Assembly (NCBI RefSeq): GCF_009428905.1
Contig: NZ_WHYR01000018.1
Coordinates: 1-64,000, forward strand
Source of the DNA: Desulfofundulus thermobenzoicus
Lineage (GTDB): Bacteria; Bacillota; Desulfotomaculia; Desulfotomaculales; Desulfovirgulaceae
Direction: 5' to 3'
Length of the DNA stretch: 64,000 nucleotides
Under the pieces are notes generated by a model. That model saw nothing but the letters and a program-made list of their open reading frames with translations. It searched no databases and was not told the origin of the DNA. The position numbers and the translations under genes are program-made. Numbering within the stretch: the first letter of the stretch is position 1; every line of letters begins with the position of its first letter. Positions 39,397 to 47,627 of the stretch are shown here, one piece after another.

Positions 39397-41439
39397 CTAT
39401 TCCCCCGCCACTTCCGCCGCCGGCAGCAGGCGGGCGTCCTTGCCCCGCAGTTCCAGGCGCAGTTCAATGAGCATATCCCGCAGTGCGGCGGCCCGCTCGA
39501 ATTCCAGGTGGCGGGCGGCCTCCCGCATTTCCTTCTCCAGGCGGCCGATCATCTGCTTCAATTCCTTCCTGGACAGCTTCTTCTTCGCCGGTTTTGGACC
39601 GGCCTGGTAAACCGCCGCGGGCTCCGCCGCCCGGGTGGCCTCGATAACCTCCCGCACTCCCTTGACCACCGTGCGGGGCACGATGCCGTGCTGCCGGTTG
39701 AACTCCATCTGCAGCTTGCGCCGGCGTTCCGTTTCCTTGATGGCCCGGGCTATGGACTCGGTGGTCCGGTCGGCGTAGAGGATCACCTTCCCCTCCACGT
39801 GGCGGGCCGCCCGGCCGATGGTCTGGATCAGGGAACGCTCCGAGCGCAGGTAACCTTCCTTGTCGGCGTCCAGGATGGCCACCAGGCTGACCTCGGGCAG
39901 GTCCAGCCCCTCCCGCAGCAGGTTGATCCCCACCAGCACGTCGAAGACCCCCAGGCGCAGGTCCCGGATGATCTCCATACGTTCAATGGCATTGATGTCC
40001 GAGTGCATATAGCGCACCCTGACGCCCATTTCCCGGAAGTAATCGGTGAGATCCTCGGCCATTTTCTTGGTCAGGGTGGTCACCAGCACCCGCTGGTTTT
40101 TGGCCACCCGCTGCCGGATCTCCGCCAGCAGGTCGTCCATCTGCCCCCGGGTGGGGCGCACCGCCAGTTCGGGGTCCACCAGCCCCGTGGGCCGGATGAT
40201 CTGCTCCACCACCCGGGCGCTGTGCTCCAGCTCATAGGGGCCGGGAGTGGCCGAAACAAAGATTACCTGGTTTATTTTCTGCTCAAACTCGTGAAACTTG
40301 AGCGGCCGGTTGTCAAAGGCCGAAGGCAGGCGGAAACCGTGTTCCACCAGGGCTTCCTTGCGGGAACGGTCCCCCTCGTACATGCCCCGCACCTGGGGCA
40401 CCGCCACGTGGGACTCGTCGATGAACAGCAGGAAATCCCGGGGGAAGTAGTCCAGCAGGGTGTAGGGGGGCTCCCCGGGCGCCCGGCCGGTGAGATGGCG
40501 GGAATAGTTTTCAATGCCCTTGCAGTAACCCATCTCCCGCATCATTTCAATGTCGTAATTGGTGCGCTGCTCCAGGCGCTGGGCTTCCAGCAGCTTGCCC
40601 CGGGCCCGCAGTTCGGCCAGCCGTTCCGCCAGCTCGGCTTCGATGGAGGCAATGGCCCGCTCCATCCTTTCCCGGGAGACGGTGTAGTGGCTGGCCGGGA
40701 AGATGGACACGTGCTGCCGCTCCCCCAGCACTTCCCCGGTGAGCACGTCGAACTCCAGCAGCCGCTCAATCTCATCCCCGAAGAAATCGATGCGGATGGC
40801 CCTTTCGGTATAGGAGGCGGGGAAGACCTCCACCACGTCACCCAGCACCCGGAACTTGCCCCGGGTGAAGTTCACGTCGTTGCGCTCGTACTGGATGTCC
40901 ACCAGCTTGCGCAGCACCATATCCCGGTCGTAATTACCCCCCCTGCGCAGGGAGAGCACCAGTGTGCTGTATTCCTCCGGGTCACCCAGGCCGTAGATGC
41001 AGGATACGCTGGCCACGATGATCACGTCCCGCCGCTCGAACAGGGCGCAGGTGGCCGAGTGGCGCAGCTTGTCTATCTCGTCGTTGATGGAGGAATCCTT
41101 TTCGATATAGGTATCGGTCTGGGGGATGTAGGCCTCCGGCTGGTAATAATCGTAGTAGCTGATAAAATACTCCACCGCGTTATCGGGGAAGAATTCCTTG
41201 AACTCGCTGCACAGCTGGGCGGCCAGGGTCTTGTTGGGGGCCAGCACCAGGGTGGGGCGCTGCACCGCCTGGATCACCTGGGCCATGGTATAGGTTTTGC
41301 CGGAGCCGGTGACACCCAGCAGGGTCTGCATGGGGTAGCCCTTCTGCAGCCCCTCCACCAGTTGCGCAATGGCCCCGGGCTGGTCACCCCGGGGCTGAAA
41401 GTCGGATTTTAATTTAAAGGGACGCTGCTGAACAGGCAT
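39397..41439 (-). CDS. uvrB: Excinuclease ABC subunit B
   Basis: The damage-verifying helicase-like subunit, 680 residues. Walker [18 protein letters not shown], beta-hairpin region [20 protein letters not shown], motif [15 protein letters not shown], motif [13 protein letters not shown], helicase C motifs with [20 protein letters not shown] and [16 protein letters not shown], and the C-terminal UVR motif [22 protein letters not shown] that contacts UvrC. ATG at 41439. The upstream 235 bp hold no other gene; I saw no clear LexA box of the Gram-positive CGAAC-N4-GTTCG type. Confidence 0.98.
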   Translation of the reverse strand: MPVQQRPFKLKSDFQPRGDQPGAIAQLVEGLQKGYPMQTLLGVTGSGKTYTMAQVIQAVQRPTLVLAPNKTLAAQLCSEFKEFFPDNAVEYFISYYDYYQPEAYIPQTDTYIEKDSSINDEIDKLRHSATCALFERRDVIIVASVSCIYGLGDPEEYSTLVLSLRRGGNYDRDMVLRKLVDIQYERNDVNFTRGKFRVLGDVVEVFPASYTERAIRIDFFGDEIERLLEFDVLTGEVLGERQHVSIFPASHYTVSRERMERAIASIEAELAERLAELRARGKLLEAQRLEQRTNYDIEMMREMGYCKGIENYSRHLTGRAPGEPPYTLLDYFPRDFLLFIDESHVAVPQVRGMYEGDRSRKEALVEHGFRLPSAFDNRPLKFHEFEQKINQVIFVSATPGPYELEHSARVVEQIIRPTGLVDPELAVRPTRGQMDDLLAEIRQRVAKNQRVLVTTLTKKMAEDLTDYFREMGVRVRYMHSDINAIERMEIIRDLRLGVFDVLVGINLLREGLDLPEVSLVAILDADKEGYLRSERSLIQTIGRAARHVEGKVILYADRTTESIARAIKETERRRKLQMEFNRQHGIVPRTVVKGVREVIEATRAAEPAAVYQAGPKPAKKKLSRKELKQMIGRLEKEMREAARHLEFERAAALRDMLIELRLELRGKDARLLPAAEVAGE

Positions 41440-41674
41440 CTATATCACCCATTTCCCCAGGAGTTACTGGTGGAAACCCTCATTCCATAAATAAGTTAAT
41501 TCAGGTACCGGGTACCGGACTTTTAAAACATTTTCCCGGGACATACTCCTCATTAGATTCTACCCCCCTTTGCCGGGCCTGTCAATGGCGCAACCAGTTT
41601 CAGGAAAACCATCGGCCTCCAACCAGCCGGGAGTATTACTTTTTTGCCCAGAAAAACCATGTCGAATAACTTAT

Positions 41675-42352
41675 TTATCGTGACTCCCGCGTATCATGAT
41701 ACAGTGAACGCCATAACCGGGAGGGGCATAGTTTTTTTAACGGCACGCAGGCAAAATCCTCCGCCCCGCCAAAGGCGCCGGCCGGATAGTCGGCCGGGCG
41801 GGGCCGGGGGCGGATAGCTTCGTGCATCACCGGTTTTTCACCGCAGCGCCGGCTTTCGGCCAGCCAGCGCCGGACCAGTTCATCCATGCCGGCGTTGACC
41901 ACCAGGCTCCGCAGTGCCGCCGCCCGGCGGGTGGTGAGCCGGCAGATGTAGGTCTGGCAGACCATAGGGCGCAAGCGATAAATGGAGCACCGGCCCCGCC
42001 GGGCATCCAGGAAAATGCAGGAACCGTCGGGCCGAAAACCCAGGCCGATGTCCACCACCGGCCCCTCCACGTATACATAGCCGTAACGGCGCAAAAAGGA
42101 CAGGAGGGGCGAGGGATGACCCCGGAACTGGCGCCGGAAATGTTCGTCCCGCAGGAAGGCGGCCACATCGGGGAAGGTCAGGGGCACCCGCTCCCAGCAG
42201 CAGGCGGTGCAGCCGTTGCAGGGAGGACAGTGTTCCCGGATAAAATCGTTTAAAGCATCCAGGTAATCCCGTACCGTAGCGCCCCGGTCAATTATTTGCA
42301 CATCATAGGCCGGTTTTCCGCCCAGAAGACAGTGGTTGATGCGTACTTTCAA
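41675..42352 (-). CDS. YkgJ-family cysteine cluster protein
   Basis: A 225-residue protein with the CxxC...CxxCC type cluster in EHCPPCNGCTACCWERVPL (residues about 40-58) and further Cys in GRCSIYRLRPMVCQTYICRL. This pattern defines the YkgJ/Fli-B-like family, thought to bind zinc or an Fe-S cluster; the biochemical function is not established. Start is TTG at 42352 after AGGAGAATC. The gene stands alone, 75 bp from the HepT/MntA pair that precedes it, with a different likely role. Confidence 0.85.
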   Translation of the reverse strand: MKVRINHCLLGGKPAYDVQIIDRGATVRDYLDALNDFIREHCPPCNGCTACCWERVPLTFPDVAAFLRDEHFRRQFRGHPSPLLSFLRRYGYVYVEGPVVDIGLGFRPDGSCIFLDARRGRCSIYRLRPMVCQTYICRLTTRRAAALRSLVVNAGMDELVRRWLAESRRCGEKPVMHEAIRPRPRPADYPAGAFGGAEDFACVPLKKLCPSRLWRSLYHDTRESR

Positions 42353-42427
42353 AAGGGATTCTCCTCCCGCCGGGCGTTCGGGATTCGGATCTCAAGGGAC
42401 ATTTGTCCAGCAGGCAGCTGGAAATAA

Positions 42428-42751
42428 CTAGCCCAACCCATGGGCGATGACATTAATTTGATTGACCACTTCAGGAATGTCTCTTGTTGCTGTTTCCCAA
42501 ACTTCTTCCAGGTCTACCCCGAAATATTCATGAATTAAGATATCCCTCATTCCCGCTATTTCTCTCCATGGCACCTCCGGATACTTCTTTTTGAGCTGAT
42601 CCGATACATTTTTAACCACTTCTCCGATTACCTCCAAACGCCTGATTACCGCTTCCTGGAGCATTTTATCGGCAAAGAATTTCTCTTTTTCTACGCCTTG
42701 AACCCACTCCAAAATCAGTTCGGCGCTTTCCAGAACATGCAAAAGTCGCAC
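42428..42751 (-). CDS. hepT: HepT-like ribonuclease toxin (HEPN, DUF86)
   Basis: A 107-residue HEPN-domain protein. The RX4H ribonuclease motif is visible in GMRDILIHEYFGVD (residues about 68-81), with the usual following helix VDLEEVWETATRDIPEVVNQI. HepT toxins cleave RNA (tRNA in studied cases) and are silenced when the partner MntA AMPylates a Tyr near the motif; here a Tyr lies two residues after the His. It is 16 bp downstream of the mntA-like gene. The pair is a standard type VII-like HEPN-MNT toxin-antitoxin module. Confidence 0.92.
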   Translation of the reverse strand: MRLLHVLESAELILEWVQGVEKEKFFADKMLQEAVIRRLEVIGEVVKNVSDQLKKKYPEVPWREIAGMRDILIHEYFGVDLEEVWETATRDIPEVVNQINVIAHGLG

Positions 42752-42767
42752 TTTGTCATCTTTTTCT

Positions 42768-43055
42768 TTACATGATCGCCCTCTTCTGCCGCAGGACCTT
42801 TTCCCGTAAAAGATGGCAAAGAGAGTTCTCCGTTATCACATCCACGTCTTTTTCAAGAGCTTCTTTTAATTCGTCGATTATCCTGGCATGAGTAAAAAGC
42901 GACCTTCTTGCACCGGGGGCGTATTCAATCAGGAAGTCTACATCGCTTTCTTCGTTTTGCTCCCCTCTCGCGTAGGAACCGAAGACAAAGGCCTTTACCA
43001 CGCCGTACCGCCGGAATATTGGAACGGCTATTTCCTTGATTTTCTCCATATCCAA
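42768..43055 (-). CDS. mntA: MntA-like minimal nucleotidyltransferase antitoxin
   Basis: A 95-residue minimal nucleotidyltransferase. The signature FVFGSYARGEQNEESDVDFL has the GS pair and the Asp-x-Asp metal site; a third acid lies in KDVDVITE. MntA AMPylates its HepT partner to neutralise it. The frame opens far upstream at 43181, but GGAGGTGA lies eight bases before a TTG at 43055, followed by an ATG two codons later; either gives the family-typical length. A TATAAT with TGGAAA 18 bp upstream precedes it. Together with hepT it forms one operon. Confidence 0.92.
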   Translation of the reverse strand: MDMEKIKEIAVPIFRRYGVVKAFVFGSYARGEQNEESDVDFLIEYAPGARRSLFTHARIIDELKEALEKDVDVITENSLCHLLREKVLRQKRAIM

Positions 43056-43074
43056 AGCGCTCACCTCCGAAAGT

Positions 43075-43104
43075 ATTATACCCCGGGGAAAGGCCACCTT
43101 TCCA
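43075..43104 (-). promoter_or_regulatory. Candidate promoter of mntA-hepT
   Basis: On the minus strand TGGAAA (43104-43099), 18 bp, TATAAT (43080-43075), 20 bp before the mntA TTG start. The -10 is perfect; the -35 matches 4 of 6. The gap to LUD gene is otherwise empty. Confidence 0.55.
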
Positions 43105-43253
43105 GCGTTTCCGGCCACAATAATCCTCCATCCTTTGCAGAGAATAAAGGCCGGGTAAAACACCCGGCCAGTGGTCTCCATCTGGTTTTTGATTTATCAT
43201 GCCCGCCGCCCCGCTCCCGGCGTATGGCTTTCCAACTTAACTGGCAATACCTG

Positions 43254-43907
43254 CTAAAGCCCCATATCCTCGTTGACCACCAGTACGCGCACATCGGAAA
43301 GCCTGGGTTTGCGCTCCATGATGGTGATGATGCGGCAGATGCGGTCGGGCGAATTGCAGTCGGCACAGAAGCCGGTCTCTGCGCAAGGGGTCTTGCAATT
43401 GAGGCGCCTGGCGTTGGGCGGGGCGGCATGGGCCTTAATTCGTTTGATTGCTTCCTCTTCATCCTCGACCAGTTTATTGCGTCCGGCTACGATAATGACT
43501 TTTTTCGGGCCGAAGACCATGGAGGCCACCCGGTTGCCGGTGGCGTCGATATTAACCAGGCACCCTGTCAGGGTCAGAGCGTTGGTGCCCGTTAAAAAGA
43601 GGTCGCAGGTGAGCTGCCGGCGCATAATGGCCAGCCTTTCCTCCGGAGACAGCTCGGGCAAGCCGTGTATAAGCAGTTCTTTTCCCATCCCCCGCAACGC
43701 CCCGGCTACCTTTAAATCGGCCACCGAAAAGGAGCCACCGAAACCGATGGTGTCGGCTTCTGCCGCTTCCTTCAAGATATAATCAACTGCCTCCTGTTTT
43801 GTTTTGCAGTAAATGGCGGTGAAACCTTTTCTGCCCAGGGCCTGCACCGCTTTCTGGCATTTTTGTTCGTATGTCCAGTCAATCAATGTACCGGTTGTTA
43901 CGCTCAT
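43254..43907 (-). CDS. LUD-domain protein (LutC/YkgG-like)
   Basis: A 217-residue LUD (lactate utilisation) domain protein. TIGFGGSFSVADLKVAGALRG, LFLTGTNALTLTGCLVNIDATGNRVAS and VIIVAGRNKLVEDEEEAI are the family strands. A Cys group near the C terminus (NCKTPCAETGFCADCNSPDRICR) may hold an Fe-S cluster, as in stand-alone anaerobe versions of the family. These proteins are linked to oxidation of lactate or related hydroxy acids, but no lutA/lutB partner is present here, so the substrate is open. AAGGAGG lies seven bases before the ATG. Confidence 0.88.
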   Translation of the reverse strand: MSVTTGTLIDWTYEQKCQKAVQALGRKGFTAIYCKTKQEAVDYILKEAAEADTIGFGGSFSVADLKVAGALRGMGKELLIHGLPELSPEERLAIMRRQLTCDLFLTGTNALTLTGCLVNIDATGNRVASMVFGPKKVIIVAGRNKLVEDEEEAIKRIKAHAAPPNARRLNCKTPCAETGFCADCNSPDRICRIITIMERKPRLSDVRVLVVNEDMGL

Positions 43908-44100
43908 TTTTCAAGCCTCCTTGTAAAGTCCTGTAAAGTTCCGCCGGATTAATCATACCTGTCCCACATCCCGCGACAGAACGGATCGTCCTGGTAGGAA
44001 ACATGTGGTACATAAATTCGGCGACAATCCCTTCCATGTCTTTTCCTATCCATCCGTTTACCCCTGAAAAAAGATAGGCCGGTTTTTCATAACCAGACAT
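43879..44100 (-). CDS. Small unknown protein or remnant
   Basis: A 73-residue frame ending 29 bases inside the LUD gene. I do not recognise it. The sequence is protein-like (YEKPAYLFSGVNGWIGKDME, FPTRTIRSVAGCGTGMINPA) and has an ATG preceded by GAGGT, but the tail encodes the LUD ribosome site in another frame. It may be the remaining C-terminal piece of a redox protein, or a short coupled leader gene. Low confidence. Confidence 0.3.
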   Translation of the reverse strand: MSGYEKPAYLFSGVNGWIGKDMEGIVAEFMYHMFPTRTIRSVAGCGTGMINPAELYRTLQGGLKNERNNRYID

Positions 44101-44152
44101 TCAACCTCACGGGGAATTAAACCAACTCCTGGCCCTGATTAATCATTTCTCC

Positions 44153-44420
44153 CGGATGCCGTCAAACAGCGGAGACGCTTCCATTTTGCTCACCTCGATT
44201 ATTTTTAAGATGATCTCCCTGGTAAAGCGGAGCGATGAAAACAGCGCCAGGCCAAGGTACAGGTCCGGTTGCCACTGGACAGGCGCTTCTTCTATGCGCC
44301 TGGCGCATTCCGCAAGCACTTCCTAGTCCGGAAGCTGGTGGCGCATCAGCGGCACCAGCGGGATAATCCCCACCGGGCCATGCTTTTGGAAAAGGACCTG
44401 GCTTTTTACCGCTGCGCTTT
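44153..44420 (-). pseudogene. Decayed C-terminal part of an Rpn-type (PD-(D/E)XK) protein
   Basis: Read on the minus strand from about 44420, one frame gives a coherent protein tail: FQKHGPVGIIPLVPLMRHQL, PD, then an in-frame TAG (44325-44323), then EVLAECARRIEEAPVQWQPD, LYLGLALFSSLRFTREIILK, and a stop at 44153. The pattern 'G(I/L)IPLVPL....' followed by a helical 'LYLGLALFSSLRF..EII' resembles the C-terminal helical part of Rpn-family putative transposase nucleases, a full copy of which lies at 46313-47323. The N-terminal nuclease part is missing and the interior stop shows it is dead. The family is inferred by pattern only. Confidence 0.5.
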
Positions 44421-45215
44421 TCAACGCCCCAGCTTCCCCAGGAGCGCCTGCAGAAAGCCCCGGTACCGTCCAGGCCGCCGTTCCGGCACATCTTCCACGG
44501 CGATACCCCGGCCTTCCAGCACCCGCCGGGAGTTTTCAGCCAGCCACCGGGCCGCCTCGTCGCCCAAACGGCACTCCACTTCCTTCAGCGCCGGGGAGAT
44601 TACAGGAGGCCGGCCGGTGGAGGAATGGGCGTCGGAGGCCACAAAGTGGGCCAGGCCGCGCTCCAAAAAATAAAAAGCCTTCCCGGCCGCCTCCCGGCCG
44701 AACATCCCGGTGAGACTGCCCGCGGTAACCTGGGCCAGCACCCCCCGGGAAACCAGCGCCTGCAGCAGGGCCGGGCGGCGGCAGAAGGCGGCGTTTCTTT
44801 CCGGGTGGGCGATGATGGGCGTAATCCCCCGGAGCTGCAGTTCGTATAGCACCCGCTCCGTATAGGGGGGCACAAAAGCGGCCGGCAGTTCCACCAGCAA
44901 ATAACGACCCCCGTCATTTAAGGCCAGCAACTCTCCCCGGGCCAGGCGGTCCGGCAGGTCGGGTTCCAGGCGGTACTCGGCCCCGGGCAGGACTTTTAAG
45001 GAAAGATCATATTGAACCAGCAGTTCATTCAATCGGGCAACGGCCTGAAGAATTCCCCCGCGCGTCGGGCAAAACCGCCCTTCCACCACGTGGGGCGTGG
45101 CTACCAGGTGGCTTATGCCGTCCTCCACCGCCAGGCAGGCCATGGAAAGGGCCTCGCCCTCTTCCGGCGCACCGTCATCCATACCGGGCAGAATATGCGT
45201 ATGTAAATCGATCAT
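44421..45215 (-). CDS. CpsB/YwqE-type tyrosine phosphatase (PHP domain)
   Basis: A 264-residue PHP-fold metal phosphatase. The N-terminal metal motif is MIDLHTHILPGMDDGAPEEG. Later ligands are LVATPHVVEG, the Glu in LPGAEYRLEPDLPD, ITPIIAHPERNAAF, and HFVASDAHSSTGRPP. This is the CpsB/YwqE family, which dephosphorylates bacterial tyrosine kinases controlling capsule or exopolysaccharide chain length. No kinase or Wzz gene is adjacent, but the surface-glycan cluster begins about 12 kb upstream on the same strand; the accessory island lies between and may have split a larger polysaccharide locus. Confidence 0.9.
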   Translation of the reverse strand: MIDLHTHILPGMDDGAPEEGEALSMACLAVEDGISHLVATPHVVEGRFCPTRGGILQAVARLNELLVQYDLSLKVLPGAEYRLEPDLPDRLARGELLALNDGGRYLLVELPAAFVPPYTERVLYELQLRGITPIIAHPERNAAFCRRPALLQALVSRGVLAQVTAGSLTGMFGREAAGKAFYFLERGLAHFVASDAHSSTGRPPVISPALKEVECRLGDEAARWLAENSRRVLEGRGIAVEDVPERRPGRYRGFLQALLGKLGR

Positions 45216-45313
45216 TTACGGTATCACCCCGGATAAATTAATGTAGCCGGTCATTAACTTGAGTTACGGTTTGCCAAGGTAACCAGAACACGCATAAAAG
45301 CCTCCCCTGCGCC

Positions 45314-46312
45314 TTAGTTTTTGCTTTTTTTCTTGCTTTTCACGTATTCCAGGGCCAATTCCCAGTACTCAGCCAGGGTCTGCTTTTTTTCTTCGGTAAG
45401 GTCTGAAACCCGCCTCAGAAGGCCGGCAAACAGGGGGTCGATAGCCACCGCGTGCAGTTTTACATCCATTACCTTTTCGTCCCCACTAAAGTGTGGTTGG
45501 TCAACACGTCCCAGAAGATAGTCTGTGGACACACCGAAAAAATTCGCCAGGCGTATCAAAAACTGATAATCCGGCAAACGCTTATTTTTTTCGTACATGG
45601 CTATGGTGCTCTGCCCCACACCCAGCAGGCGGGCAAGCTCCGCCTGGGAAAGCCCCTTTTGCTGGCGCAAAAATGCCAGCCTCTCACCAAACAATGACAC
45701 AAATGCCGACCCCCTGTCAACAGTACGAATTTCCTGTGATGCAAAAGATTTTTCCCTGAACCGTACAAACAAAGAAAAGAAAAAGACCAAAACCACAAAC
45801 CCCGCCAGGTCCACCAGCACGTCCACCGCCCGGCCGGTGCGGCCGGGAACAAAAGTCTGGTGCCACTCGTCCAGGGCACCCACCAGAATCACGATTACCC
45901 CGGCCAGCATCCAGCGCCGCCGGCCGCCAGAACCGGCACCGTCCAGGGCGGCGGCCAATGACAGACCCAGCGCGCCGTAAATTACCACATGCGCCCCCTT
46001 GCGCAGCCAGAACTGGATGAAATCCGCCGGGGCACGGCGGTTGTCCACCGGCTGGCCGCTGTAGGAAAAGCTTACCGGCGGCAGTTCCCGCACCTTTTCA
46101 ACCATACGGGGGTGCCGCCGAATTTCCGGCCGCAGGTCCTGCTCGGCAAAGGACTGGCCGGAAAAATAAGCGATAGCCAGCAGGCAGACCCCAACCAGCA
46201 GCCACCGCCACCAGTGTTTTTGAACTTTAAATGACACCTGCAACACCCGACCTGTTATTTCCACTGACCAGGAACCTGCCTGCCCTGGGGAATATAATTT
46301 TTCAAGATACAC
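45314..46312 (-). CDS. VanZ-like membrane domain fused in frame to an XRE regulator
   Basis: The first ~180 residues are VanZ-like, with hydrophobic helices at RWLLVGVCLLAIAYFSG, VVIYGALGLSLAAAL, WMLAGVIVILVGALDEWHQT and LVDLAGFVVLVFFFSLFV, including the family marks FIQFWLRKGAHVVIYG and DEWHQTFVPGRTG. From about residue 205 a typical XRE domain begins (FGERLAFLRQQKGLSQAELA, STIAMYEKNKRLPDY). A GTG at 45700 at the start of that domain has an AGGGGGT site, so the regulator may also be made alone (129 residues). The VanZ part could start near 46237-46246 (VSFKVQKHWWRW). The same VanZ segment recurs at 47507-47573 and 49704-49991. The fusion may be real or recent. Confidence 0.75.
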   Translation of the reverse strand: MYLEKLYSPGQAGSWSVEITGRVLQVSFKVQKHWWRWLLVGVCLLAIAYFSGQSFAEQDLRPEIRRHPRMVEKVRELPPVSFSYSGQPVDNRRAPADFIQFWLRKGAHVVIYGALGLSLAAALDGAGSGGRRRWMLAGVIVILVGALDEWHQTFVPGRTGRAVDVLVDLAGFVVLVFFFSLFVRFREKSFASQEIRTVDRGSAFVSLFGERLAFLRQQKGLSQAELARLLGVGQSTIAMYEKNKRLPDYQFLIRLANFFGVSTDYLLGRVDQPHFSGDEKVMDVKLHAVAIDPLFAGLLRRVSDLTEEKKQTLAEYWELALEYVKSKKKSKN

Positions 46313-47323
46313 TCACTGAGTGAACCTGCTCAGTTCCTCCCATATGATGTTCCGGGCTTCTTCCAGGGAGTTGGCGGCAAACAGCTGCTCCAGTACCCGG
46401 TCCAGCGCATCCATGTCGGTCAGTTGCTGCACTTTGTCCTGCACACTGGCAGAATCAACTCCGAACCTGCGGGCCAGGTATTTGCATATGACCTCCCGCT
46501 TGGCTTCAATCTTTCCTTCCACACGGCCTTCGGCACGGCCTTCCGCACGGCCTTCCGCACGGCCTTCCGCACGGCCTTCCGCACGGCCTTCGACACGGCC
46601 TTTTTCATACCAGCTGGTGGTTATTTGCATAATGGCGTCAACCTCCTTTTTGTCCATTTTACCCAATTCCCGGTAAAGTTGTTCTTCTTCCTCGCGGTTC
46701 AGCTTCAGGTAGGTCTCGAAAAAGACGGCCAGCAGCTCCATCCGCGCCGGGTCCAGTTTCATCCGGGCCAGCATGCGCAGGAACTCCAGCTTTACGCGCA
46801 CCCTTTCTTCCGGCCTGAAGCCCATTTTGCTCAACAGCGCCGCGGCTACCGGATTATCACTATGTATGTACTCCCGCCAATCAAGTTTTTTCAACTCCAG
46901 CTTGTAAAACCGGAAATTCAGGACATCCAGAAAGGGAAAGGTAATCCCGAAACTGTCCGGTTCATCCCGTATCCGGTCGTAGCCGAACACGGCCACCGGT
47001 AATATCTTCCGCCGGTACTTCTCGTATAACCGGCTGAAGTAAACAAACATCCGCTCGTTAAAATTCTTTTGCACATACGATTGTGGTTCAATGTGTACCA
47101 GAATCAATCCGGGTTGGCCCTTGAGACTGGTTTCCACCAGAATGTCCACTTTGTGCCTGTCACCGGCTGTAACATCGGTGAAGATTTCCTGCTGGAGAAA
47201 CCTGATCTGGGTCAGGTCTATGGATCGGGCGGCTTCCGGAAAGAACAACTCCATGAATTCGGCAAAAAATGTTTCCAGCAATTCTTTAAACAGGCGGTCA
47301 TGGTCGACCTGATTTTCAGTCAT
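46313..47323 (-). CDS. Rpn-family recombination-promoting nuclease / putative transposase
   Basis: A 336-residue PD-(D/E)XK protein of the Rpn type. DHDRLFKELLETFFAEFMEL is the family start. HKVDILVET and LILVHIEPQSYVQ give the D...E-x-Q nuclease core. The middle is helical. Residues about 242-270 hold repeats of Glu-Gly-Arg-Ala (GRAEGRAEGRAEGRAEGRAE) encoded by a 12-bp tandem DNA repeat, followed by KREVICKYLARRFG and the C-terminal helices. Rpn proteins cleave DNA with little sequence specificity and promote RecA-independent recombination; some act in phage defence. It stops one base before the VanZ-XRE frame. Confidence 0.88.
   Translation of the reverse strand: MTENQVDHDRLFKELLETFFAEFMELFFPEAARSIDLTQIRFLQQEIFTDVTAGDRHKVDILVETSLKGQPGLILVHIEPQSYVQKNFNERMFVYFSRLYEKYRRKILPVAVFGYDRIRDEPDSFGITFPFLDVLNFRFYKLELKKLDWREYIHSDNPVAAALLSKMGFRPEERVRVKLEFLRMLARMKLDPARMELLAVFFETYLKLNREEEEQLYRELGKMDKKEVDAIMQITTSWYEKGRVEGRAEGRAEGRAEGRAEGRAEGRVEGKIEAKREVICKYLARRFGVDSASVQDKVQQLTDMDALDRVLEQLFAANSLEEARNIIWEELSRFTQ
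46511..46596. repeat. 12-bp tandem repeat inside the Rpn gene
   Basis: On the plus strand the unit CACGGCCTTCCG (with single-base variants at both ends) is repeated about seven times without gaps. Each unit adds exactly four codons, so copy-number change would lengthen or shorten the Glu-Gly-Arg-Ala linker without shifting the frame. Confidence 0.85.
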
Positions 47324-47362
47324 CGAGCCGTCTCCTCATGTTCTTTCTGGTTACAGTTTACA

Positions 47363-47625
47363 TCAGGTCCAGAAGGGTTTCAAGAAGCATGCCGTTGCCT
47401 GATTAACCGAGTAGCCCCGCTCGCCGAAAATGATCACTTTCGGGCGCAGCCCCAGGGCCGCCTGCAACACCAGGGGAATGAGGTGGGTTTCGGGTAAGAA
47501 AGCCATAACCACAAACCCCGCCAGGTCCACCAGCACGTCCAATGCCCGGCCGGTGCGGCCGGGCACAAAAGTCCCAGGGCCATGACTATTACGCCCCGGG
47601 GCAGAAAAATGAGTCTGGAGACCGA
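47363..47625 (-). pseudogene. Mosaic fragment: unknown piece + VanZ piece + murJ piece
   Basis: Three short fragments are joined. At about 47507-47573 the sequence matches the VanZ segment found at 45790 and 49730 (translation TFVPGRTGRALDVLVDLAGF). To its left (47390-47505) the same frame gives FLPETHLIPLVLQAALGLRP and KVIIFGERGYSVNQATA, which reads like real protein but which I cannot place. To its right (about 47574-47610) CCCAGGGCCATGACTATTA and CGCCCCGGGGCAG follow the murJ deletion-junction sequence near 50760-50795. No complete gene is present. Confidence 0.6.
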
Positions 47626-47627
47626 GT

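Noticed and set aside
39508-41412. 634-codon plus-strand frame
   Set aside because: Antisense shadow of uvrB; the minus strand encodes a full UvrB with all motifs.
44269-44673. 134-codon plus-strand frame (LPLDRRFFYAPGAFRKHF...)
   Set aside because: Looks protein-like by chance, but the opposite strand gives a coherent Rpn-type tail plus the CpsB gene over the same bases.
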